Of a stretch of DNA of 37,541 nucleotides, positions 13,745-21,873 are shown one piece after another (the first letter of the stretch is position 1; each line of letters starts with the position of its first letter). A program made the translations under genes and the position numbers. The notes under the pieces are model-generated. The model saw only the letters and a program-made list of their open reading frames with translations. It did not search any database and was not told where the DNA came from. The stretch comes from an uncultured Verrucomicrobiales bacterium (GTDB taxonomy: Bacteria; Verrucomicrobiota; Verrucomicrobiia; Verrucomicrobiales; Akkermansiaceae): positions 1-37,541 of the forward strand of contig CALABM010000144.1 of NCBI GenBank assembly GCA_937885815.1, written 5' to 3'.

Positions 13745-16717
13745 TTATTTGTACTGAGGAGCAGCGTTTTCTGTATCAGCTGTTACGGAGTCCACCACCG
13801 TCTGTGGTGCTTGATAATGGAAGATTTCCGGAGTGAGGGTATTAGCCCGTGTGTTCTGGCTACTGTTCTTCTGCAAGGTGCGGGACGCAGCCATGAGGGA
13901 ACCTTCCACAATGACGGGAACATTGTTCATGTCCGTAAACTCCATCTGCTTGAGTATCATTTCCATAGCGGAGGAGAAACCGGCACCGCGTGCTACAAGC
14001 TCCAGCTCATCTTTAGCGCCGGCTTGGCGCAGCACAAGCTGCTTGGCATTCTGCACACCGGCACGGCGCAGAACGAGCGCGCGCCAGTCTTCAGCCTGTT
14101 CCTGCTGCGGATAATCATCCGGGAGGGTCTGGCCTGCTTGTTTTTCCAGGAGGGCGCGCCAGTCCGCCACCTCGGCGTTCTTCAGCACGAGGGCGTCCCA
14201 GCTGTCCACCTCAGCACCGCCCAGAATCATGGCGTCCAGACTGCTGGCGCCGGTCTTGGCGAGCATGAGCGGCACAATGGAGGCTCGGTCCACATCCACC
14301 ACATACATGGGCTGGTTCACTACCGGGCCGGGCTGGCCATTCTCGCCGGGTTCCTGTACGGGAAGTACCACCAGCTTGCCCAGCGTCACCGGAAGTGCGG
14401 CAGGCGTGTTATCCGGGCGCAGAAGCAGCAGCAAATCGCGGCCGCCGGCGTTCATCGGTGCACGGGCCGGCACGATGAAGGCATCCTTGATGGGGGCCAT
14501 GGAGGCGCGTACGCGCACAGGCATGCCGCTGCGTAAGCCATGATCCACATTTTCCACGCGGCCTACGAGACCGAACGTGCCAGTGGTGGTGCTCAGCGTA
14601 TTATCCATGGATACGATTTCACCCTTTGCGGGGTAAACGGCGCCGTTTCTGAGAACGAGGTCAAACTGCACGCGGCCGTTTTGCTCAGCCTGATTGCGGC
14701 GCATAATCTCGATGCTCTGCAGCGCTTCTCGGCCACTCACGCTGAAATCCACACGGATGGGATTAATGGAGGAAAGCGTGACAAGCGGTTCTTGGCCGGA
14801 GGGGGAAACCAGCGCACCGATGGAGGGCTTGCTAATGCCGACTCTGCCGTTAAAAGGAGCCCTGATGGTGGTGTAATTCAGATTGATTTCAGCAAGGCGT
14901 ACGGCTGCTTCCATCTGTGCGATGTTGGCATCAGCACGCATGACTGCAGCTTCATTCGTCTGCACGCTGGTGCGGGCGTCCGTCACGACCTTATCAGACA
15001 CGGTGCCGGGGGCGAGGCGGTTGCAGCGCTCAAGTTCCTCACGGCTGGAATCCAATTGAGCCTGAGCCTGTTCTCTGGAGGCCTTAGCTGCCAGAAGGTT
15101 AGCGCGGGCTTGGTCCAGCTCTGCTTGATAGGGGGCGGGGTCAATGGTATAGAGCACGTCACCCTCTTTCACGATGGTACCGTTGCGGAAGTGCTGCTGG
15201 AGCAGGAAGCCGCTCACACGCGGGCGAATCTCCGTCTCTTCCTCACCGCGCAGGGAACCGTACCACTCTTCCTGAATGGGAACATCCTGACGAAGAAGCG
15301 GCGTTACCTTCACAGGGTAAGGGGGCAGGGAGGCCGCCACCTGAGTATTTACCTCGGGCTTCTCGCCGGTGGTAGCCTGCTCAAGAGCTTTTCTCTCGGT
15401 TTCGGTAAGGGCGGGGCGGAAGGAGAAGGGCTCCGTCTTCACCGTGCCTCTGGGAGTGGGATCATCAGCCGCAAGACGGCTGTTAGCCGAGGAAATGTTC
15501 ATGGCGCGCACGCCGTTGGTGGGGTCCGCTACAACGGGCACCTCAGCGGCATTCTCATAGCCGCACTCCTTGAAGTAGTCCATGAGCGGGCGGCCGGCAT
15601 CCGAGATAGCCACGAGCTTGCTGGTGGTGGTGTAGCCGTCCTCCTCTGTGATAGTGATATCATAACGGCCTGCGATATTCACCGGAACGGTGTGGGGGAT
15701 GTTGTTCTTATCCACCACGATGATGAAGTAATTTCGCAGCACGGAGCGGATGGCCTCCTGCGGCACCAGCATGGCGTCCATCTGGCGCAGCGGAATCTTT
15801 ACACGCACCGGCATGCCACCGCGCAGAGCTGCATTCGGGTTCTCCACTTCGCCTTCTACATTGATAAGGCCGGTAGAAGATACGGTGCTTTCCATGGAGA
15901 TAAGGTTGCCCTGATAGGGATAAACGCTTCCATCCTCGAGAATGATATCGAAGTTCGGGGAGGTCAGTGATTCATCCCGGCGGTCAGACTGCACATCACC
16001 ATAGCGGCGGAAGGAGTTCACGAGGCCATCACTATTGATGGAGATATCCACACGCATGGGATTGATAGCCGTGATGTTAGCCAGCTTGGTGGTGGAGGAG
16101 ACGAGATCACCACGGGAGGCCAGAGCCGTGCCCATGACGCCATCATAGGGCGCGCGGATGACGGTGTAGTCCAGATTGATGCGGGCGGTGCTCACAGCGG
16201 CTTTTTGCTGCTCGATGCGAGCCTCACAAGCGGCTACATTCGCCTCCGCCGCGCGGAGATTGTGGCGCACGTCGCTCAAATCTTTTTCTGAAACAGCGGC
16301 AGTTCTGGCAAGCGCCTCATAGCGAGCGGTATCACGCTTGAGCTGGTCTCGGGTGGCAATGGCGGATGCCAGTTCGGCCTGTGCGGCTTGGAGGTTAGCT
16401 TCAGCCTGTGCCAGCTCAGCCTCAAAGAGAGCGGGGTCTATTCTGAAAAGCACGTCACCCTGCTTCACAAACTGGCCATCACTGTACTCTTGTGCTATGA
16501 GGAAGCCGCTGACGCGCGGGTGGATGTCCGTATCATTCTTACCGCGAAGATAGCCGAACCATTCGCCGTAATCGGTCACCTGCTGGGTACGGATAGTTGC
16601 TGTTTTTACCGTGACTTCCTGAGCCTGAGTCTGAGAGGATTCCTGCTCGTTGCAGCCGGGGATGGTGCTGAGCGTGAAGCCACAAAGAGCCAGTGCTAAA
16701 AGCGTGTGTCTGGTCAT
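13745..16717 (-). CDS. Fusion of two RND periplasmic adaptors (MFP-MFP), lipoprotein
   Basis: 990 residues, over twice a normal adaptor (about 370-420). The signal peptide ends in IPGC, so Cys22 is a probable lipidation site. Adaptor 1: lipoyl halves at about 55-95 and 183-215, a hairpin coiled coil at 98-182 and a beta-barrel at 220-310. A Pro/Thr linker covers about 400-465. Adaptor 2 repeats the order: GSLRGEEETEIRPRVSGF (488-505), coiled coil 531-614, lipoyl return TTIRAPFNGRVG (616-627) and barrel to about 745. Both hairpin tips keep a TolC-docking-like R-x3-L-A...VS pattern (RYEALARTAAVS, RCNRLAPGTVS). The membrane-proximal part of adaptor 2 carries an array of 13-residue repeats. It should link the pump to an outer-membrane channel. 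Since pumps use adaptors as dimers, the fusion probably fixes one dimer per pump protomer (inference). Confidence 0.9.
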   Translation of the reverse strand: MTRHTLLALALCGFTLSTIPGCNEQESSQTQAQEVTVKTATIRTQQVTDYGEWFGYLRGKNDTDIHPRVSGFLIAQEYSDGQFVKQGDVLFRIDPALFEAELAQAEANLQAAQAELASAIATRDQLKRDTARYEALARTAAVSEKDLSDVRHNLRAAEANVAACEARIEQQKAAVSTARINLDYTVIRAPYDGVMGTALASRGDLVSSTTKLANITAINPMRVDISINSDGLVNSFRRYGDVQSDRRDESLTSPNFDIILEDGSVYPYQGNLISMESTVSSTGLINVEGEVENPNAALRGGMPVRVKIPLRQMDAMLVPQEAIRSVLRNYFIIVVDKNNIPHTVPVNIAGRYDITITEEDGYTTTSKLVAISDAGRPLMDYFKECGYENAAEVPVVADPTNGVRAMNISSANSRLAADDPTPRGTVKTEPFSFRPALTETERKALEQATTGEKPEVNTQVAASLPPYPVKVTPLLRQDVPIQEEWYGSLRGEEETEIRPRVSGFLLQQHFRNGTIVKEGDVLYTIDPAPYQAELDQARANLLAAKASREQAQAQLDSSREELERCNRLAPGTVSDKVVTDARTSVQTNEAAVMRADANIAQMEAAVRLAEINLNYTTIRAPFNGRVGISKPSIGALVSPSGQEPLVTLSSINPIRVDFSVSGREALQSIEIMRRNQAEQNGRVQFDLVLRNGAVYPAKGEIVSMDNTLSTTTGTFGLVGRVENVDHGLRSGMPVRVRASMAPIKDAFIVPARAPMNAGGRDLLLLLRPDNTPAALPVTLGKLVVLPVQEPGENGQPGPVVNQPMYVVDVDRASIVPLMLAKTGASSLDAMILGGAEVDSWDALVLKNAEVADWRALLEKQAGQTLPDDYPQQEQAEDWRALVLRRAGVQNAKQLVLRQAGAKDELELVARGAGFSSAMEMILKQMEFTDMNNVPVIVEGSLMAASRTLQKNSSQNTRANTLTPEIFHYQAPQTVVDSVTADTENAAPQYK
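13937..14284 (-). repeat. Array of eight 13-residue protein repeats in the adaptor fusion
   Basis: Residues 812-927 of the fused adaptor divide into 13-residue units: ASIVPLMLAKTGA, SSLDAMILGGAEV, DSWDALVLKNAEV, ADWRALLEKQAGQ, a 12-residue insert, EDWRALVLRRAGV, QNAKQLVLRQAGA, KDELELVARGAGF and SSAMEMILKQMEF. The consensus is x-x-[W/L/I]-x-x-[L/M]-[V/I]-L-x-x-A-[G/E]-[V/A/F], which suggests short amphipathic helices. The first unit is the least like the rest. The array splits the membrane-proximal domain, which resumes at NNVPVIVEGSLM. Confidence 0.8.
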
Positions 16718-16753
16718 ATGAGGTGTGGATGAGTGATGTTAAAAGTGGCGGGG

Positions 16754-17305
16754 TTATTCGCACCCATGCATGAGTACGCCGAGAATGATAAAAATGATGA
16801 TACTGATGGTGCCTGCGCCGATGGTGCCTTCTTTCTTTTCCTTTGGCTCACGAATGATGGTGGGCATTTTGTAAGGAGAATTATTTCGCTCCGTCTGGCT
16901 GTAGGGCTGCCATTCTGTCTGCTGCGTGTGAGGAATCTGAGCCGGCACTGGCGGAAGTTTAGCAGAGCTTGCACCGGTATTCTGCACTTGTGGCAGGGGC
17001 GGTACCTGCTGAGCGCCCATGCGGGCCTTCACGCCTCGCGTAGCGGTAGGTGATTCCGGCTGAACCTCTGGTATGGAGGGCGCCTCCGGCATTTCAATGC
17101 GAGTCAGTTCCGGCGTCATTTGTGCCGGAAGAGAGGAGAGTGAATGCTGGTGTGCAGCAAAATCACGGGCGCGCTGTTCTTGCTCCGCAACCATGGTATT
17201 AAGTTTCTCTACCAGGTCGCGAGACATGGCCTCTAGCGCTAGTCTCTGAGGCTCGGTCGTGACTTCGTCACCGTGCGGGATGTCGATGTGGCCGGGAGGA
17301 TTCAT
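16754..17305 (-). CDS. Proline-rich tail-anchored membrane protein, unknown
   Basis: 183 residues. The N-terminal 60 residues look helical and charged (EPQRLALEAMSRDLVEKLNTMVAEQEQR). The middle, about 60-150, is rich in Pro, Gln, Ser and Thr and probably disordered. One C-terminal TM helix follows (TISIIIFIILGVLMHG, about 166-181) after a lysine-rich stretch (REPKEKKEG). That predicts a C-tail-anchored protein with its bulk in the cytoplasm. It sits 16 nt after the DUF5069-like gene and 36 nt before the adaptor fusion, so it is probably cotranscribed with the pump. No known pump accessory was recognised. Confidence 0.7.
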   Translation of the reverse strand: MNPPGHIDIPHGDEVTTEPQRLALEAMSRDLVEKLNTMVAEQEQRARDFAAHQHSLSSLPAQMTPELTRIEMPEAPSIPEVQPESPTATRGVKARMGAQQVPPLPQVQNTGASSAKLPPVPAQIPHTQQTEWQPYSQTERNNSPYKMPTIIREPKEKKEGTIGAGTISIIIFIILGVLMHGCE

Positions 17306-17321
17306 GGTGTAAGGCAGGGTA

Positions 17322-17972
17322 TTAGTCCAGCTTCAGCTCACTCTGTACCGGGCCGTTTTCAGCAGCTGGGCTGACACTGCGAGCCGGCTGTTGAGGAGCA
17401 ATAGAAGGAGCCATGCGCGGGGCTTCGTCCTCAGGAGAATCTGCCTTCATAGCATTCAGCACGGCTTTGACCATTTTCTGCTTGTCACCATGGGCTGTCC
17501 ACGCCAGATACAGGAAATCAGCGGGGTGGATGTTGCCATGTTCACGCAGGAAAATGCGATCCTGCTCATCATAGTACATGAGGTCTGAATCCAGAGTGCC
17601 ATGCAGCTTGGCCTCCGCCTTGCGAATGATGCGGGGAAGGTACGGAATGCCTTGGAAATCATCGTCCGCCGGGGGTAAATCTCTGGCTTTTACAGGCTTT
17701 GCATTACCGGAGATGCCACGCTGGGCTGTGATGAAAAAGGTGCGGCGGGCGGCGGCTATCAGCAGAATGGTGGAGGGGGAGGGGTCTCCGTTGACTGCGT
17801 AGTCTTGTACGTAGGCGTGCATTTCTTCCGGTGTGTAGCCGATTTCGCGCAAGAGTTTCACTTCACCCGGTAGAAAAAAAGCCAGGGGAGATGTCTGCGG
17901 ACGCTCGTGATAACGCGCAACGGCATCACGCAGAAGTGTCATAAAGCCATCGTTCCATTCCATATCCTGCAT
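17322..17972 (-). CDS. Conserved protein with DUF5069-like segment
   Basis: 216 residues from the ATG at 17970-17972. A TTG 27 bases earlier extends the same frame but overlaps a TATACT box (17999-18004), so the ATG is preferred. Residues about 110-185 (LPRIIRKAEAKLHGTLDSDLMYYDEQDRIFLREHGNIHPADFLYLAW) resemble DUF5069, a small domain frequent in Verrucomicrobiota and Planctomycetota and recalled here from its LPR..DK.RA.L.G pattern. The C-terminal 40 residues are Pro/Ala-rich and likely disordered. It is the first gene of the RND operon. The function is unknown; the domain match is tentative and needs a profile search. Confidence 0.65.
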   Translation of the reverse strand: MQDMEWNDGFMTLLRDAVARYHERPQTSPLAFFLPGEVKLLREIGYTPEEMHAYVQDYAVNGDPSPSTILLIAAARRTFFITAQRGISGNAKPVKARDLPPADDDFQGIPYLPRIIRKAEAKLHGTLDSDLMYYDEQDRIFLREHGNIHPADFLYLAWTAHGDKQKMVKAVLNAMKADSPEDEAPRMAPSIAPQQPARSVSPAAENGPVQSELKLD

Positions 17973-18053
17973 TATAGAAAAATCATCTGTGCGTGGCAAG
18001 TATAAATCACGTCTTTGTATGTTATAGTTAAAAAGGGTAGCTGAATATATTGG

Positions 18054-18106
18054 GGCTTTCAGAGTAAAGTGAAAGCCGGGTCACCATACGGCGGCCCGAC
18101 TTTACT
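18054..18106. promoter_or_regulatory. Two mutually exclusive stems between minus-strand genes
   Basis: GGCTTTCA / TGAAAGCC (18054-18077) and AGTAAAGT / ACTTTACT (18063-18106) share bases and cannot form together. In the second, inner CGGG/CCCG pairing extends the stem. They lie after the Arg-rich gene and before the RND operon. Neither is followed by a T-tract on the minus strand. A terminator or processing element with switchable folding is possible. Confidence 0.4.
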
Positions 18107-18141
18107 AGCTCTCATCTGTAAGAAGAATGTGTTACAGTGTA

Positions 18142-19566
18142 TTACTTGCGGCGGTTGCGCTTAGGCTGCTCCGTTTTGGTGGGAGCAGGAGCGGCTGTGC
18201 CTTTGGGATACCAGATGGAGTTATCCCCGGTGACCACCACAAAGCCCTGCTCAAGCAGCCAAATCATGTCGGCAGCGTAGGGGGCGTATGCCTCAGAGGC
18301 GGCCTTGCGGCTTTCATCATCCGTGCCGGCAGGTACGCCGGAAAGCTCAGCAAACATGGCCTCCACCTTCTCTCCGGAGTGTTCCTTGCTCCAGTTCACG
18401 ATGGCCATCATGCGGTCAGCCAGCACAGTGTCAGCCGGAATGGTGCGCACACGGCTGGGGCCGGTGAAGTGGTTACCCTGCCACTTGTATATGGGCATGT
18501 GGTGGCGGGCAAGGCCGTGGCAGAGGTTCGGAATGAGCATCTGCGGGAAACGGCGGGGTTTGTCGCTCAGAATGGCCAGATGTGCAGCCAGACCGGGAGA
18601 AAGCAGCTTGCGGGGCGTGGAGCCGTTCACAAAGACCTTATCCACGGTTTCGTAGACTTTTCCATAATGGTTAGCTGTGAAATCTGCTTCCACGGCACGG
18701 GCGTCCTCAAGGATTATGTCCCCAGCGCCTTCTCGGGTGGGCTTCCATACGGTCTTCTTGCTGGCAGCGGCCAGCCAAGCTTGTACAGCCTCCTCATCCT
18801 TGTTAAGGGTGATGCGGCTCTTGAAGGTATCCAGCTGCATGTTGGCGTACTTGGATCGGTACAGGTTCATGAGGGCAGCCTGATAACCGTGCCAGTTCAC
18901 CGGGCCGATGATTTCGCCACCCATGTTGCAAGTAGCAACTGCGGTGAAGGTGCCCTTCGGGGCTTCTGTCTCAATCTCCGTGGCGGTGTACAGCTCACTG
19001 AACCAAGGAGCGTTCCAGAGGTATGCAACGGCTTCCGCCTCTGTCAGCCAGCAGGCGCCGTCTCCCTTGGTGGAGTGGATGAGCATGGGGGCATTCTCCA
19101 GCTTCATGAACACCAAGTCATAGCGATCCTTGCCGGCCATTACGATGCGGGAAAGATCAAGCAGAGGCATGGCGCGCTTCTGACGGGCGATTTCTTTACT
19201 GAAAATCTCAAGAATAGCATTAGTGGGGCGCAGCTCTACACGGAAACCATCAGCCGGCTGCGGCAGTTCCCTGCGAGGGGCTTCCTCGCGAGAGGGGCGT
19301 CTGTCACGCCCGCCGGGGCGGGAACCACCCTTGCGGGGGCCGCGCTCATCGCGTGCGGTGGCGTCATCCCTGCGGGGGCGGGAATCTCTGCGGTCAGTAT
19401 TGGGCCGGCGGGGGCCACCACGGCGCTCGGGGCGCTCGGAGGTGTTAGTCCGCGGCAGGGACGGTGCAGTATCGGCACCCGGCTTGGCCCATGCAGGGCC
19501 AAACTGGAAACCGGTCAGCTCGGAAAGGTCAAAGGGCGTGCTGCCCCCCTGTGTGCTGTTTTCCAT
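18142..19566 (-). CDS. Conserved hypothetical protein with Arg-rich disordered ends
   Basis: 474 residues. After a short opening (FDLSELTGFQFGPAWAK) comes a highly charged stretch at about 40-105 full of RR, RP, GG and DR pairs, typical of disordered RNA-binding regions. The core, about 110-455, is folded and mixed alpha/beta, with no enzyme motif that I recognise (for example VELRPTNAILEIFSKEIARQK and GLAAHLAILSDKPRRFPQ). The C-terminus is again basic (KTEQPKRNRRK). It has no signal peptide or TM segment, so it is cytosolic. It appears monocistronic. RNA or ribosome association is inferred only from the basic tails. Confidence 0.75.
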   Translation of the reverse strand: MENSTQGGSTPFDLSELTGFQFGPAWAKPGADTAPSLPRTNTSERPERRGGPRRPNTDRRDSRPRRDDATARDERGPRKGGSRPGGRDRRPSREEAPRRELPQPADGFRVELRPTNAILEIFSKEIARQKRAMPLLDLSRIVMAGKDRYDLVFMKLENAPMLIHSTKGDGACWLTEAEAVAYLWNAPWFSELYTATEIETEAPKGTFTAVATCNMGGEIIGPVNWHGYQAALMNLYRSKYANMQLDTFKSRITLNKDEEAVQAWLAAASKKTVWKPTREGAGDIILEDARAVEADFTANHYGKVYETVDKVFVNGSTPRKLLSPGLAAHLAILSDKPRRFPQMLIPNLCHGLARHHMPIYKWQGNHFTGPSRVRTIPADTVLADRMMAIVNWSKEHSGEKVEAMFAELSGVPAGTDDESRKAASEAYAPYAADMIWLLEQGFVVVTGDNSIWYPKGTAAPAPTKTEQPKRNRRK

Positions 19567-19699
19567 ATAGATTGAGTCAGTAAAAAATAATCTGTAACTG
19601 TCCTTAGAGTACCGCTAAAACCGCTTGATTGCAATCTTTTTTTGCATGATTTATGCGAAAAAGCGTTCTTTTCGGGCAGAACGGCGGCTTTGCGGGGCG

Positions 19700-21346
19700 T
19701 CAGACGAGATTTTCCTCTACAAATTCGACACCGACAAGGCAAATGTCATCATCCTGTTCGGGGGACTGAGTAAAGCTATGCATGCCGGCGAGGGCGAAGT
19801 CCAGCATTTCCTTGATGTTTTCGGGGCGGTTTCGCTCCAAGCTCTCCATGACGCGCGCTGCGCCCATTTCATCTCCTGCGCTATTGCGGGCTTCCGGCAA
19901 GCCGTCCGTAAAGAGCATGAGTTTCATGCCGGGTTCCAGAGTGATATCACTCTCACGGAAGGGCGCGTTTTCCAGCAGGCCGAGTGCAGGGGAGCGGCGC
20001 ATGAGCGGCTGGAATGCTTTTCCTTCTGCATCCAGAATGATGGGAACCGGGTGACCGGCGGTGGTGATGGTGAGGCGCTTTTTCTGCAGGTCAAAGTAGA
20101 CGTAGCAGGCGGTAGTGAACATGGTGAGGTTCGCCTTATCAAAGATTCTCCAGAGCTGACGGTTCAGGTTGGAGAGGAAAAGGCCGGGGGTATTCGCGAG
20201 GCTGACGAACTGCTCCAGAAGACCGCGCAGCATGGAGGCGATAAGGGCAGCCTGCACGCCGTGGCCCATCACATCACATATCAGCATGCCCACACCGGTG
20301 TCTCCCACAGGGAACACTTCAAAGCAATCGCCCGCCACTCCAGCACACGGGCTGTAAATGTGGTGGAAGTGAGCGATGCGCCGTGTGGCGGTCTCTTCAT
20401 TCTTCCATTCGCGGGAGGGAATGCGCTGAGACTGGAGGGCAAACTGAATTTCCTTCGCGAGTTTGATTTCTTTTTCGAGCGCGCGGTTGCGCTGGTCAAG
20501 CTGTTCGGCCATGCGGCGGTAGCGCTGCTGGGTTTCCACTAGTTCTGTGACATCCGAGGAGATGCCGACGATGCCTTTGACGGAGCCGTCCGGAGCGTAC
20601 CAAGGGAATTTGGAGAGCCTACACCACGAACTGTGCCCACCTTTCCAGCTTTCTTTGTGGATGCGGTTGGTGATAGGCTTGCCGGTGCGCATGATTTCGA
20701 GCTCCTCCTGACGGGCGATTTCAGTGGTGTCGTCCGAGAAGAAGTGGGTATCCTTGCAGCCGATGAGGTCAGACGGGGTGCGTACGCCCATTTTTCTGGC
20801 GGTGGCCTCATTTGCCATCACAAAGCGGGACTCGCGGTTCTTGTAATAGATGTTGTCCGGCAGGTAGTTAATGAGGTGGCGGAAGAGGTCACGGTCCTCC
20901 ATGGCGTGCAGGTCCGCCATTTTTCTGCGGGTGATATCCACCCAGACGCCTACGAGCTGGACGGCCTTTTTATCCCGGCCGCGCTCAGCCAAGCCGTTCA
21001 CGCGAATCCAGCGCCAACCGCGGGAGCGCAGGTTCAGCAAGCGCACCTCCACACGAAGCGGGGAACTGGTGGGGCGGTCCAAATAGCGCTGAACAGCGTT
21101 GATGAAATGCTGGCGGTCTTCCTCATGAATGGTGAGCTCCGGGGAGGTAAAGATATTCGGAGCAAGCTCGCGGAAGGGAAGCCCCATCATGCGCAGGCAT
21201 TGCTCCGTGTAGTAAATCTCCCCGCTGGGAATATCCCAGCAGTATACGCCCTCTTCTGCGGCACGGAGCGCCCTGCGAACCAACCCCCAGTTAAATACAC
21301 CGGGCACGGAGGAACGCTGAGGCTTGTTGTCAGAATCGCGGCTCAT
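19700..21346 (-). CDS. PAS-PAS-SpoIIE-type PP2C phosphatase (RsbU-like)
   Basis: Cytosolic sensor phosphatase of 548 residues. A PAS-like fold with a PAC end covers about 24-145 (GVYCWDIPSGEIYYTEQCLRM, then VGVWVDITRRK). A second PAS/PAC covers about 150-268 (LINYLPDNIYYKNRESRFVMANEA, then VGISSDVTELVE). A coiled-coil linker lies at 272-305 and a SpoIIE/PP2C domain at about 320-545. Metal-binding Asp residues are in place: AGDCFE (D340), CDVMGHG (D358), FTDGLPEA (D481) and DDDICLVG near the end. Such enzymes usually dephosphorylate an anti-sigma-factor antagonist in partner-switching pathways. No antagonist or anti-sigma kinase gene is nearby, so its partner is elsewhere. The start is supported by a promoter just upstream. 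Confidence 0.9.
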   Translation of the reverse strand: MSRDSDNKPQRSSVPGVFNWGLVRRALRAAEEGVYCWDIPSGEIYYTEQCLRMMGLPFRELAPNIFTSPELTIHEEDRQHFINAVQRYLDRPTSSPLRVEVRLLNLRSRGWRWIRVNGLAERGRDKKAVQLVGVWVDITRRKMADLHAMEDRDLFRHLINYLPDNIYYKNRESRFVMANEATARKMGVRTPSDLIGCKDTHFFSDDTTEIARQEELEIMRTGKPITNRIHKESWKGGHSSWCRLSKFPWYAPDGSVKGIVGISSDVTELVETQQRYRRMAEQLDQRNRALEKEIKLAKEIQFALQSQRIPSREWKNEETATRRIAHFHHIYSPCAGVAGDCFEVFPVGDTGVGMLICDVMGHGVQAALIASMLRGLLEQFVSLANTPGLFLSNLNRQLWRIFDKANLTMFTTACYVYFDLQKKRLTITTAGHPVPIILDAEGKAFQPLMRRSPALGLLENAPFRESDITLEPGMKLMLFTDGLPEARNSAGDEMGAARVMESLERNRPENIKEMLDFALAGMHSFTQSPEQDDDICLVGVEFVEENLV

Positions 21347-21355
21347 CGCTTATAT

Positions 21356-21384
21356 TTTTTACGCCTACGGGCGCCATATTGCAA
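21356..21384 (-). promoter_or_regulatory. Promoter of the PAS-SpoIIE gene
   Basis: Minus-strand -35 TTGCAA (21379-21384), 17-bp spacer, -10 TAAAAA (21356-21361). The predicted start lies about 3 nt before the ATG at 21346, so the mRNA would be nearly leaderless. The -10 is only a fair match. Confidence 0.4.
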
Positions 21385-21435
21385 GCACAAACTTACGAAA
21401 CAAAAGAAAAAATGGGTTCGTGACTTGAGAAAAGT

Positions 21436-21813
21436 GCCGTTCGGGTTCTGTAAGCCAGATTCTGTCCACCCTTGCGGGCTGTGTGGCCATTTTTCTTACG
21501 GGGGTGAACCCGTACCCGGCGTTTATAGCCGGGTGCAACTATTACCCGGGGATACAGCGGGCAGGCTACCCTTCCCCTGTTTGTCTTGCATCGCGCGGGG
21601 TTTTCCGTGCCTCCGTCGTTACCTTCGGAGCGGTGGGCTCTTACCCCACCTTTTCACCCTTACCCTTGCGGGCGGTTTGTTTTCTGTGGCACTTTCCGTC
21701 CTCCCGGTCTTGGCTCCGGGAGTCTCCCCCTTTCAGAGGACACGCTGCCTTGTGATGTCCGGACTTTCCTCTATGCAGCGAGGCTGCACAGCGACCACCC
21801 GAACCCGAACGGC
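21436..21813 (-). ncRNA. rnpB: RNase P RNA, bacterial type A-like
   Basis: Catalytic RNA of RNase P, which removes tRNA 5' leaders, about 378 nt. The minus strand has the universal core GAGGAAAGTCCGGAC near the 5' end. The 3' part contains GACAGAATCTGGCTTAC, the P4/J2-4 region. The ends close a perfect 13-bp P1 helix (GCCGTTCGGGTTC at 21813-21801 with GAACCCGAACGGC at 21448-21436), which sets the boundaries. A TTTT follows the 3' strand of P1 after two bases. It is divergent from dxr, and its own promoter predicts a start at 21813. Confidence 0.95.
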
Positions 21814-21819
21814 GCAGCT

Positions 21820-21848
21820 AATCTACAACTTAGGAGGCAGTTTTGCAA
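21820..21848 (-). promoter_or_regulatory. rnpB promoter
   Basis: Minus-strand -35 TTGCAA (21843-21848), 17-bp spacer, -10 TAGATT (21820-21825). The predicted start at 21813 coincides with the first base of P1. The -35 lies in one arm of an inverted repeat shared with the dxr promoter. Confidence 0.7.
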
Positions 21849-21873
21849 GCGTAAAATGTGTTCCTGCTTGCAA
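21843..21873. promoter_or_regulatory. Inverted repeat joining the rnpB and dxr -35 boxes
   Basis: TTGCAAGC (21843-21850) and GCTTGCAA (21866-21873) form an 8-bp perfect inverted repeat with a 15-bp centre. Each arm contains the -35 box of one divergent promoter. It could bind a dimeric regulator acting on both, or simply reflect mirror-image promoters. Confidence 0.5.

Noticed and set aside
18127..19575. 482-residue plus-strand open frame
   Set aside because: Antisense to the Arg-rich conserved gene. The Ala/Gly-rich C-terminal part mirrors its Arg-rich codons.
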